A stretch of DNA of 64,000 bases, from assembly GCA_025869435.1 (NCBI GenBank), contig JAOZVS010000064.1:1-64000 (forward strand), given 5' to 3'. Numbering within the stretch: position 1 is the first letter of the stretch; every line of letters begins with the position of its first letter. A program made the translations under genes and the position numbers. The stretch is from Zavarzinia sp. (GTDB lineage Bacteria; Pseudomonadota; Alphaproteobacteria; Zavarziniales; Zavarziniaceae). Positions 40,533 to 48,575 of this stretch are shown here, piece by piece. The notes beneath the pieces were generated by a model that saw only the letters and a program-made list of their open reading frames with translations, searched no databases and was not told the origin of the DNA.

Positions 40533-42632
40533 CTAGGACCGAAGGCCCGCGAGGGCGGAGCGCAGCATGGCCCCCGCGAGGCGCAGGCCCCGCAACCCGC
40601 GCTGGCGCAGGCCCCTGGCCGGCTGCGGCGCCCTGGCCGACAGAAGCTCGACGACATGCCAGACATCGCAGGGCAGGCCCGTCTCGGGATCGCAATAACG
40701 GGGATAGAGCAGCAGGGCACCCGCCACCAATTGGTCCAGCGTCAGCCGCCGTGTCCGGCGCGGCGTCTCGTGTCGGTCGTCGGTCAGGCCCCAGCCGGCA
40801 TAAAAGGGCGAGCCGTAGGTGGTGACGGCAAGGCCGCGCGCCAGCGCCTCGAAACCGACGAGGGAGGTCATGGTATGGACCTCGTCGACCAGATCAAACA
40901 GACGCACCACGGATGTATCGACCACCACCTGATCGGCGAGGCCAAGGGCGACATCCCGGGGGATCGCCCCTTCCCGATTGCCGGCTTCGACATCGGGATG
41001 CGGCTTGTAGACGATGAAGGCCTCGGGCGCCGCCGCCCGCACGGCCTCGAGGAGGCCGAGGTTGCCGCCCACCCAGGGCGCGCCCAGGCGGACCGAGGCG
41101 TCGTCCTCCACCTGGCCGGGGACGAGGATGCGGCGCTGGCCGGGCTGCGCGCCGATGACGACATCCTGCGCCCGCCCGACGTTATATTTGGTCAGGCCCC
41201 GATCGACGATGGCCCGGCGCAGGCGCGCGGCGTCCGCCAGCACGCCCTCGTCGAAATTCGCGGTTTCCAGCAGGGTTTCGAGATCGCTCGGCCCGGTCGG
41301 GTCGAAATAGATGCCCTGGCGATCGACGACGAGGGAAGCCGCCGCGACATGGTCGGAGCCGAGCCCGACCGAGCGCAGGAAGCCATCCTCGATCCGCCAC
41401 AGCGGGACGCCCGCATGGCGGCAGGCCTCGACCAGCCCCTCCGGCGCCCGCGCCGCCCAGACCGCGAGCCGGCCGCCGTCGCGTTTCGCCGTCTCGATCG
41501 CGCGGCCGACATCGGTCGCGAAACTGACCCGGCCCCAGCGGCTGGCGAGAAAGCGCCGCATCCTGGCGTGTTTCCAGGGGCGAAGGCCCATGACCACCGT
41601 ATGTCCGGAGAATTCCGCGTCATTGCGCTTGATCCGCGCGATATGCCGGGCAACGCCGAGGGCCGTGCCGACCGGCCCGCCCAGTGGATCGAGATAGCGG
41701 CAGGCCCGGATATAGGCGGCGGCGACCACGGCGTCGAGATCAGGCCGCGCCACCCGCCAGGGGGCCGGCTGGCGGTCGTCGGTCAGGCCCCAGCCGGCAT
41801 AGAACGGCAGGCCGAAGCAGGTGACCGGCACGCCCTGGATCAGCGCCTCCAGCCCGGCGAGGCTGGTCGCGACATAGACCCGCGCCGCCCGCGCCGCCAG
41901 CGACGGCCAGGATACCGCCCTTGATTCGAGCGGGATCCCCCGCGCCTTGGCTGCGTCGAGCAGGAAGCCCTCGCGCTTGCCGGCCAGGACATCGGGGTGA
42001 ATCTTCACCCGCAGGTCCGCCCCCGGATTCTCGGCGATGGCGGCATCGAGCATGGCGAGAAAACGCGCGGCATCGACCCGCCCGCCGGCGATCGAGGCAT
42101 CGCCCCGCGTCTGGTCGACGACAAGGACGAGCGGCCGGCCGCGGCCGGTGTCGTCGGCGGGGTCGAGATCGGGCGCGTCATTGTATTTGCCGATGAAATG
42201 CCGGCGCATCAGGGCCATCAGCTCGGCCGCGGCCTGGCGGTCGCCTTCGGGAATCGCCTGCCAGGCCTGCAGGTCCGCCTCGATCGCCGAGGCGGGTTCG
42301 GCCTCGTAATGGACACCCCGGTCGTCGAGCACGACGGAAAGCGGCGGCGTCCCCTCGACCCCGAGGCCGGCGGAGCGCAGGAAGCCATCCTCGACCGTGA
42401 CGAACGGCAGGCCCCAGCGCGCGGCGGCCCGTATCGCCCGCCGCGCCGGCTTCTTGCGGCCCCAGCCGGCGACCGCCACGACCTCGGGCCCCGGGCGCTT
42501 CAACCCGCTCAACCAGACCGGACGGCCGACGGCCACGAGGAATCGGGCAAGGCCCCGCACCCGCCAGAACATGCCGATCGAGAGCACGCCGACGTGCCGA
42601 CACGTCGCGGCGCTTTCTCCTGCTTCAGGCAT
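40533..42632 (-). CDS. kpsC: capsule beta-Kdo transferase KpsC
   Basis: 699 aa made of two similar capsule-synthesis modules. Each has an EDGFLRS-GLG motif, a (K)HPDV motif (KIHPDVLAG; YKPHPDVEAG) and a FYAGWGLTDDR motif (AGLEALIQGVPVTCFGLPFYAGWGLTDDR; GFEALARGLAVTTYGSPFYAGWGLTDDR). KpsC extends the Kdo linker that joins capsule to lyso-phosphatidylglycerol. Start 42632 is chosen because GAGGAAACGGG precedes it. kpsS is divergent. Confidence 0.93.
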   Translation of the reverse strand: MPEAGESAATCRHVGVLSIGMFWRVRGLARFLVAVGRPVWLSGLKRPGPEVVAVAGWGRKKPARRAIRAAARWGLPFVTVEDGFLRSAGLGVEGTPPLSVVLDDRGVHYEAEPASAIEADLQAWQAIPEGDRQAAAELMALMRRHFIGKYNDAPDLDPADDTGRGRPLVLVVDQTRGDASIAGGRVDAARFLAMLDAAIAENPGADLRVKIHPDVLAGKREGFLLDAAKARGIPLESRAVSWPSLAARAARVYVATSLAGLEALIQGVPVTCFGLPFYAGWGLTDDRQPAPWRVARPDLDAVVAAAYIRACRYLDPLGGPVGTALGVARHIARIKRNDAEFSGHTVVMGLRPWKHARMRRFLASRWGRVSFATDVGRAIETAKRDGGRLAVWAARAPEGLVEACRHAGVPLWRIEDGFLRSVGLGSDHVAAASLVVDRQGIYFDPTGPSDLETLLETANFDEGVLADAARLRRAIVDRGLTKYNVGRAQDVVIGAQPGQRRILVPGQVEDDASVRLGAPWVGGNLGLLEAVRAAAPEAFIVYKPHPDVEAGNREGAIPRDVALGLADQVVVDTSVVRLFDLVDEVHTMTSLVGFEALARGLAVTTYGSPFYAGWGLTDDRHETPRRTRRLTLDQLVAGALLLYPRYCDPETGLPCDVWHVVELLSARAPQPARGLRQRGLRGLRLAGAMLRSALAGLRS

Positions 42633-42749
42633 GATCCCGTTTCCTCGTTACCCACACGCGCGAAAATAACCCACCCGGCCGGAACCAGGGGCGCTCAACT
42701 GTGTTCTGTGTAAGCCCCGTCACATCATCGTCAGTCAAATCATAGTAAA

Positions 42750-42766
42750 CATGACGATGCGTCATG
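42750..42766. promoter_or_regulatory. palindrome in the kpsC/kpsS divergent promoter region
   Basis: CATGACG-ATG-CGTCATG is a perfect inverted repeat in the middle of the AT-richer 42633-42854 interval that carries the promoters of both genes. It could be an operator. It does not resemble the lux-box-like sites. Confidence 0.4.
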
Positions 42767-42854
42767 AGCGGCTTTGCAACAAATCGCCACGGCAACACTA
42801 TTTTCGTGGCTTCATCGCCAGGCATCTTCGTAGACTGCATGTCCCAGCCGCACC

Positions 42855-44279
42855 ATGGTAATGTCTGGCCCGATAATGGATCAAGCCCCGCGCAGCACCG
42901 ACGCCCGTCCGGAAGGCGCTGACGCCGGACCGTCACCCGTGCCGCCGCGCAGCTATCTTTTCCTTCAGGGGCCGATCGGGCCGTTCTTCCTCAAGCTCGG
43001 CCTTGCCCTCAGGCGCCGTGGCCACAAGGTGGTGCGGGTCAATTTCAATGGCGGAGATCTTTACGACTGGCCCTGGCCCTGCGCCCGACTCTATCGCGGC
43101 GACGCCGCCGGATTTCCGGCCTGGGTCGGCGCGCTGGCCCGCCAGCACGAGATCACCGATATCGTCCTGATCGGCGACTGCCGGCCGCTTCATGCGGCGG
43201 CCTGCGAAACCCTGCGCGCCTGGCGCCCGGGCATCCGCGTCCATGTCTTCGAGGAAGGCTATCTGCGGCCCGACAACATCACCCTCGAACTCGACGGGGT
43301 GAATGCCAGTTCGTCGCTGCCGACCGATCCCGAGGAAATCCTGCGGTCGCCCGAGGCAATGATGCCGGTCATCGCGTCCGAACCCGTCGGGCCGCAAACC
43401 GCGATCATGGGCTGGCGCGCCACCATCGCCTATTTCTGTCTGTTCATGACGGGATGGCTGTTCCGCAAGTATCGCCACCATCGCGAGGCCGGCCCGCTGG
43501 CCGAATGGTGGTTCTGGGTCACGCGGCTGCTTGGCCGTCGCCGTCGCCTGGCGCGGGTCGCCCGCGAGGAGAAGGCGCTGCTGGCCTCGGGACAGGCTTT
43601 CTACCTCGCGCTGATGCAGTTGAACGCCGACAAGCAGATCGTCTTCCATTCGTCCTTTGGCTCCATGCGGGACTTCATGGCGGCGACCATCCGGTCTTTC
43701 GCCGACCATGCCCCGGCCGGCACCCTGCTGATCTTCAAGGGCCACCCGCTGGACAATGGACAGACACCCCATGCCCGCCATGCGCGGGATCTGGCCCGCG
43801 CGGCGGGTGTCGCCGACCGGGTACACTTCCTTGACGGCGGCAATCTGACCGATCTGATCGGCGCCAGCCACGGCGTGATCACCATCAATTCCACCGCCGG
43901 CATCTCGGCCCTGCATCGCCGCGTGCCGCTCGTGGTGCTGGGTCGGGCGATCTACGACATGCCGGGCCTGACCCACCAGACCGGCCTCGACCGTTTCTGG
44001 ACCGCGCCCGAACGGCCCGAGCGCGCCCTTTACATGGCCTGGCGCCAGGTTGTCGCCCTGCGCAGCCAGATCAATGGCGGCTTCTACAATGCGAGAGGCA
44101 TGGCCCTGGCGCTGCCCGGCGCGCTGGAGCGACTGACGCGCGCGGCCCGGCCAAGGGCGGTACGGGCCAGCACGACCGACGCGCCGGCCCTGGCCCCGCA
44201 ACCCGGCTCGCCGATCCAGGGCGGCAGTCCCGCCCCGTGCCCCGCCGACAGGCCGATCAGCGCTTCAGGAGGGACTTGA
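42855..44279 (+). CDS. kpsS: capsule Kdo transferase KpsS
   Basis: 474 aa. KpsS pattern: YLFLQGPIGPFFLKLGLALRRRGHKVVRVNFNGGD, FEEGYLRPDNITLE, LFKGHPLDNG-type FKGHPLDNGQTPHARHARDLA and GVITINSTAGISALHRRVPLVVLG. KpsS adds the first Kdo residue to lyso-phosphatidylglycerol. The C-terminal 45 residues are low complexity. Its last 23 bases overlap the convergent pyruvyl-transferase gene. Confidence 0.9.
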   Translation: MVMSGPIMDQAPRSTDARPEGADAGPSPVPPRSYLFLQGPIGPFFLKLGLALRRRGHKVVRVNFNGGDLYDWPWPCARLYRGDAAGFPAWVGALARQHEITDIVLIGDCRPLHAAACETLRAWRPGIRVHVFEEGYLRPDNITLELDGVNASSSLPTDPEEILRSPEAMMPVIASEPVGPQTAIMGWRATIAYFCLFMTGWLFRKYRHHREAGPLAEWWFWVTRLLGRRRRLARVAREEKALLASGQAFYLALMQLNADKQIVFHSSFGSMRDFMAATIRSFADHAPAGTLLIFKGHPLDNGQTPHARHARDLARAAGVADRVHFLDGGNLTDLIGASHGVITINSTAGISALHRRVPLVVLGRAIYDMPGLTHQTGLDRFWTAPERPERALYMAWRQVVALRSQINGGFYNARGMALALPGALERLTRAARPRAVRASTTDAPALAPQPGSPIQGGSPAPCPADRPISASGGT

Positions 44280-45294
44280 GCAGGGCCAGACCGCGCTTGC
44301 GGGGCTTGGTGTGATACATCGGCAGGGAAGCGATCAGCGGATGGCTGAACAGCCCGTCATTCCCGATGATGGCCAGGTCCAGCGGATCGACCGGCCCCGG
44401 AAAGACCTCGATCAGCCGGTCGCCATCGAAAGCCCTGGGCTCCCACGCCCGGTCGACGGCGGCGATGACATCCTCCCAGTCGGTCGGCTTGAGGCGGTGC
44501 TGGCGATAGGCCGGGATCCGCTCCACCCCGATACCGGAATAGAGATCGGCGATCCGCAGATCGACCTCCGCCTCGTCCACGGTCGGCAGGGTCAGCAGTC
44601 CGCTCGTGCCATTCCGTGGCGAGAAATAGAGGCAGGGAATGCCATAGCTCTCGGCGAAGACCATGCCGTGGAGGCTGGTCGAAATGATTCGCCGGCACGA
44701 CAGGATTTCGTCCAGCTTGTCCTTCAAACCCGCCACCGAAACCGGCGTGACCGTATTGATCAGCCGCACCGATGAACCCAGCGAGGGCGGCACTTCATAG
44801 CGGCGATGGCGAGGGTTGGGATGCGCCTCGACCTCGCGATCCGCGAGATCGGACAGATGGATGATGACGCCCAGATCGTATTTCTTCTCGATCACGGGGC
44901 GGTAGAATCGCGGCAGCAACCAGACCGGATCGCCATGGACGCCCCGATGCCGGAACTCCGCCTTGTCGAGAATCTGGGCGGTGATCGGCCCCCTGGTCGC
45001 CGTGACACGATATTTCGTGCCGGGCGGGATCTCGAACAGCACGCGGTCCTTACCCGCGCTGGGGTTCCGATAGCGCGAAGCCCCGGAGCCCCAGACCGTC
45101 ACCTCGCCATTGGTGAACAGATTGGCGATCGTGCCGACAGCGCAGATCCTCGGCTGCGGCGAATCGAAGAAGCAATGTTCGATCGGGCGGCCCGACACGC
45201 AAGCCACCATGACCGGGCTCAGGGCATCGCCGAGATTGAGATGATCGGCGGCGGTGGGCGCGGCAACCCAGCTGACTTTCAATGTTTCGGTCAT
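44257..45294 (-). CDS. polysaccharide pyruvyl transferase family protein (ExoV-like)
   Basis: 345 aa. It starts MTETLKVSWVAAPTAADHLNLGDALSPVMVACVSGRP, with the NLGDALSP motif of the ExoV-type branch, and has VTATRGPITAQILD, GVHGDPVWLLPRFY and the conserved ISTSLHGMVFAESYGIPCLYF. These enzymes add pyruvate ketals to sugar residues using phosphoenolpyruvate. ATG 45294 has AAGGACG upstream. A close homologue lies at 58241-59254. It is divergent from the GT4 pair. Confidence 0.85.
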   Translation of the reverse strand: MTETLKVSWVAAPTAADHLNLGDALSPVMVACVSGRPIEHCFFDSPQPRICAVGTIANLFTNGEVTVWGSGASRYRNPSAGKDRVLFEIPPGTKYRVTATRGPITAQILDKAEFRHRGVHGDPVWLLPRFYRPVIEKKYDLGVIIHLSDLADREVEAHPNPRHRRYEVPPSLGSSVRLINTVTPVSVAGLKDKLDEILSCRRIISTSLHGMVFAESYGIPCLYFSPRNGTSGLLTLPTVDEAEVDLRIADLYSGIGVERIPAYRQHRLKPTDWEDVIAAVDRAWEPRAFDGDRLIEVFPGPVDPLDLAIIGNDGLFSHPLIASLPMYHTKPRKRGLALLKSLLKR

Positions 45295-45583
45295 CGTCCT
45301 TCGGGGCATGTGGCGAGATCCATTGGTAGAGCATGGCCCCCGCCCCTGTCCGCAAAAAAGAGTTGGGCCATATTCGACATTTTCGCGAACTCCATGCAAA
45401 AAAACATGAATTCGGCATCACCCCGGTATATGCCGATGCAAATCCCGCGGCCAATTTCCTTGCCCCCTATCGCCAAGCGAGGCGATGATCGGCTTGTGGG
45501 ACGATTGCCGGGGGGCGGGCGCGGCCCGTTGAATCGATCAGCCGGGCATCCGCTGCGGGATGCCAGGCGACAGGGGAACAGAC
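45295..45583. other. 289-bp divergent intergenic region
   Basis: No gene is seen. The stretch is AT-rich for this genome (around 45360-45480) and holds an inverted repeat CGGCAT-N11-ATGCCG near 45413-45435. It must carry promoters for the pyruvyl transferase (minus) and the glycosyltransferase operon (plus). Confidence 0.55.
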
Positions 45584-46996
45584 GTGACTTCACCTTCCAC
45601 GCCGTCGTCGGCGCCCGCCATGCCGGTGAGCGGCACGATGGTCGCAGGACACGGCGGTGCACCGGGGACAATTCCGGGGCCCCTGTCCGGCATCCGAATC
45701 GGTGTCGACGGCTATAATCTGGCCCTCGCTCGCGGCACCGGCATCGCGACCTATGCCCGAGGCCTGACCCATTGCCTGCGCGACATGGGCTGCAAGGTCG
45801 ATATTCTCTTCGGTCGCCGGGTCCAGCTGTCGCCCGAGCCCATTCTGCGCGAAATCGCCTTCATCGATCCCGATGGCGTGAAGCCCCGCCATCCGAAGCG
45901 CCAGCGCTTCGTCCAGGCCCTGACCTCGCCTTTCGGCTGCACGGCATCGATCATCGAAGTGCAGGGCCGCGTGATGGCGCGCGAGGTCGCGGCCAGCCTG
46001 CCGCATTTCGACCGGATCGCGGCGGTGCCCGATCTCGTCCACCGGGCCATGCGCCATTTCAATCGCTGGGGCCGTTTCCTGCGGGTGCGGATGGAAAACC
46101 CGCCCGCGATCATGCATTGGACCTATCCCCTGCCGATCCGCCTCGAAGGGGCGAGGAACATCTACACGCTGCACGATCTGGTGCCGCTGAAGCTGCCGTA
46201 CCTGACGCTGGACGACAAAAAATACTACCACGCGCTGATCAGCCGATGCGTCGACAGCGCCAGCCACATCTGCACCGTCTCGACACGCTCCCGGGACGAT
46301 ATCCAGGAGATGTTCGGCGTTCCCGACGAGCGGATATCGGTCACCTACCAGTCGGTGGTCCTGCCCGAAATCAGCATCGGCCAGGACCCGGCCCAATCCC
46401 ATCGCCTCGTCGCGGACGTCTACGGTTTTCCCTGGCAGGGCTATTTCCTGTTCTTCGGCGCGATCGAGCCCAAGAAAAACCTGCGCCGCCTGATCGAGGC
46501 GACGCTGAAGGCCTGCCCATCGCGCCCGCTCGTCATCGTCGGCGATGCGGCCTGGAAGGCCCTGGACGAGAGCAATTTCCTCGCCGACTACGAACGGGAA
46601 ATCGCGCTGACCGGCGCGCCGCGCCGCCTGCTCAAATTCAGCTATGTGCCGATGGAGCATCTGGTCGCCCTGGTGCGCGGTGCCCGGGCGGTGCTGTTCC
46701 CCTCGCTTTACGAAGGTTTCGGCCTGCCCATCATCGAGGCGATGGCGATGGGGACGCCCGTCCTGACCTCGACCGAGGGCTCCATGCCGGAAATCGCCGG
46801 CGATGCCGCTCTGCTGGTCGATCCCTATGATATCGAAGCGATGGCGCGGGCCATCGCCGCGCTCGACACGGATGATTCCCTGACCGCCGCCCTCGCGGCG
46901 CGCGGACCGGAACAGGCCAGGCGTTTCGGCGTTCAACCTTATATTGAACGGTTGGAACTCATGTATTCGAAGGTCCTGGGCCAATTGCCCGGCTGA
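45584..46996 (+). CDS. GT4-type glycosyltransferase (first of two)
   Basis: About 470 aa, GT-B fold. The N-terminal domain starts IRIGVDGYNLALARGTGIATYARGL, the acceptor-side GTGI motif. The C-terminal domain has FFGAIEPKKNLRRLIEA, FSYVPMEHLVALVRGARAVLFPSLYEGFGLPIIEAMAMGTPVLTS, with the catalytic EX7E region YEGFGLPIIEA. GTG 45584 is preceded by AGGGGAACAG; ATG 45560 is an alternative. Adds a sugar to the capsule repeat. Confidence 0.9.
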   Translation: MTSPSTPSSAPAMPVSGTMVAGHGGAPGTIPGPLSGIRIGVDGYNLALARGTGIATYARGLTHCLRDMGCKVDILFGRRVQLSPEPILREIAFIDPDGVKPRHPKRQRFVQALTSPFGCTASIIEVQGRVMAREVAASLPHFDRIAAVPDLVHRAMRHFNRWGRFLRVRMENPPAIMHWTYPLPIRLEGARNIYTLHDLVPLKLPYLTLDDKKYYHALISRCVDSASHICTVSTRSRDDIQEMFGVPDERISVTYQSVVLPEISIGQDPAQSHRLVADVYGFPWQGYFLFFGAIEPKKNLRRLIEATLKACPSRPLVIVGDAAWKALDESNFLADYEREIALTGAPRRLLKFSYVPMEHLVALVRGARAVLFPSLYEGFGLPIIEAMAMGTPVLTSTEGSMPEIAGDAALLVDPYDIEAMARAIAALDTDDSLTAALAARGPEQARRFGVQPYIERLELMYSKVLGQLPG

Positions 46997-47014
46997 ATGT
47001 GGTAGATCGGTTTC

Positions 47015-48343
47015 ATGGCCAAGATCCTTCTCGACATATCCCGTCTCGCCGGCCGCGATCGTGACCGGCCGCCATCGGGGATCGACCGGATGGAATACGC
47101 CTATCTCTGCCACTTCCTGAACCAGCCCAAGCAGCGCGTCGGCTTCTTCAGCATCCGTGGCAACAAGTTTCGCCGCCTGACCTGGGAAAACGCCATCGCG
47201 AAACGGGACGAGATCGCCGCCGACTGGATCGATCGGGTCGACCCCGACCTGCATCGCCGGCTGCGCCGCTTCTCGCCCCTGATGGATCGCTTCGTCCGGG
47301 CCGGCGAGCGGCTGATGGGCGAAACCGTGCTGCCCGTGCCGGACGTGCAGGGCAAGACCATGTTCAAGCGCGGCACGCCGTCGTCGATCCTTCTGTCCGT
47401 CTCCCATGGCGGCATCGACAAGACCGACCTGTGGGTGAATCTGAAGCAGCGGCTGAATGCCCGGCTGGCGGTCTATCTCCACGACCTCATCCCCTATCAT
47501 CACCCCGAGTTTTCCCGTGCCGGGGAAGATCGGCGTCATCTGGCCCGTCTGGCGACCATGATCAGCACCGCCGATCTGGTGCTGACGAATTCCCATGTCA
47601 CCGCGCGGGAATTCAAGGCGTTCTGCGCCCAGCAGGACCAGACACCGCCACCCGTCAAGGTGCTGCCCCTCGGCGTCGCCCCGCTGTTCCGCGAGACCTC
47701 GCCCCTGCCACCCGACGAGGAGGTGCCGTGGTTCATCATGATCGGCACGATCGAGCCCCGGAAGAATCACTACCTGCTGCTCACCCTGTGGCGCCGCCTG
47801 CACACCCTTCTTGGCGACAAGACGCCCAAGCTGATCCTGGTCGGTCGCCGGGGCTGGGAAATCGAAGGTACCGAGCGTTTCCTCGACCGCTGCACCGACC
47901 TCAAGGACTGCGTGGTCGAATTGCCCAGCCTGTCGGATTCGCAGCTGGCCGAATTGCTGCGCCGCTCGCGGGCGCTGCTTTTCCCCTCCTTCACCGAGGG
48001 CTACGGCCTGCCGATCGCCGAGGCGCTGACCGTCGGTGTGCCGGTCATCTGTTCGGACATTCCAGCTTTTCGCGAAGTCGGCGGCGATATTCCCGATTTC
48101 ATCGATCCGCTGGACGGTCCCCGCTGGATGGAAGCCATCCTGGACTATTCTTCCGCCCAGTCGGCGGCCCGCCAGGCCCAGATCGAACGCATCCGGGCTT
48201 ACCATCCGCCGACCTGGGAGCGGCATTTCGCCATGCTCGAGGCTTCGCTGGCCCGCCACTGCAGCCTCGATGCGCCCGCTCAGCCCCTCGCGTCCGGATC
48301 CGCCCTGACGGCGGAGGCGCTGGCGCGGCCACCCGGCGACTGA
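47015..48343 (+). CDS. GT4-type glycosyltransferase (second of two)
   Basis: 442 aa. The C-terminal donor domain has MIGTIEPRKNHYLLLTLWRRL, LPSLSDSQLAELLRRSRALLFPSFTEGYGLPIAEALTVGVPVICSDIPAFREVGGD, with EX7E in TEGYGLPIAEA. The N-terminal domain has SGIDRMEYAYLCHF. It follows the first glycosyltransferase by 18 bases, so both probably belong to one transcript and build the same polysaccharide. Confidence 0.9.
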   Translation: MAKILLDISRLAGRDRDRPPSGIDRMEYAYLCHFLNQPKQRVGFFSIRGNKFRRLTWENAIAKRDEIAADWIDRVDPDLHRRLRRFSPLMDRFVRAGERLMGETVLPVPDVQGKTMFKRGTPSSILLSVSHGGIDKTDLWVNLKQRLNARLAVYLHDLIPYHHPEFSRAGEDRRHLARLATMISTADLVLTNSHVTAREFKAFCAQQDQTPPPVKVLPLGVAPLFRETSPLPPDEEVPWFIMIGTIEPRKNHYLLLTLWRRLHTLLGDKTPKLILVGRRGWEIEGTERFLDRCTDLKDCVVELPSLSDSQLAELLRRSRALLFPSFTEGYGLPIAEALTVGVPVICSDIPAFREVGGDIPDFIDPLDGPRWMEAILDYSSAQSAARQAQIERIRAYHPPTWERHFAMLEASLARHCSLDAPAQPLASGSALTAEALARPPGD

Positions 48344-48490
48344 GCCTTCCGACAACAACCGGCGGCGGGTCGCGGCGCCTTTTCACCCCTTCGGTAGATA
48401 TCGCGGCGTTGCCGGCAAATCAGGGCTGTATAGCCAGCGGCGCCCACAAGAGACACCCGCAAGTTTTTCTGGAACGACGGCTGGAATTTA

Positions 48491-48543
48491 GCATGTGCAA
48501 CATGCCATTATCCGGCACGTCAAAGGCCACACGGGGGCGTGTG
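48491..48543 (+). promoter_or_regulatory. two small inverted repeats in the leader of the 1010-aa gene
   Basis: GCATGT-GCA-ACATGC (48491-48505) and CACACG-GGGG-CGTGTG (48528-48543) lie in the 232-base interval before the 1010-aa gene. The first could be an operator, the second a leader hairpin. No other feature is seen in that interval. Confidence 0.35.
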
Positions 48544-48575
48544 CTCGAAACACGGGCTAAGGGTTGGAGCAAATC

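Noticed and set aside
42750..42766. kpsC/kpsS palindrome as a lux box
   Set aside because: 17 bases long with core CGATGCG and no similarity to the TCTGATCAGA core of the two sites near luxI.
42625..42936. 103-codon minus-strand frame upstream of kpsC as a gene
   Set aside because: It runs into the kpsS coding start, has no ribosome-binding site and no domain. Only a shorter leader frame is kept, as a low-interest finding.
45590..48358. 922-codon minus-strand open frame opposite the two GT4 genes
   Set aside because: Antisense shadow. The plus strand encodes two clear GT4 glycosyltransferases; the minus translation is His/Gln/Arg-rich and without motifs.
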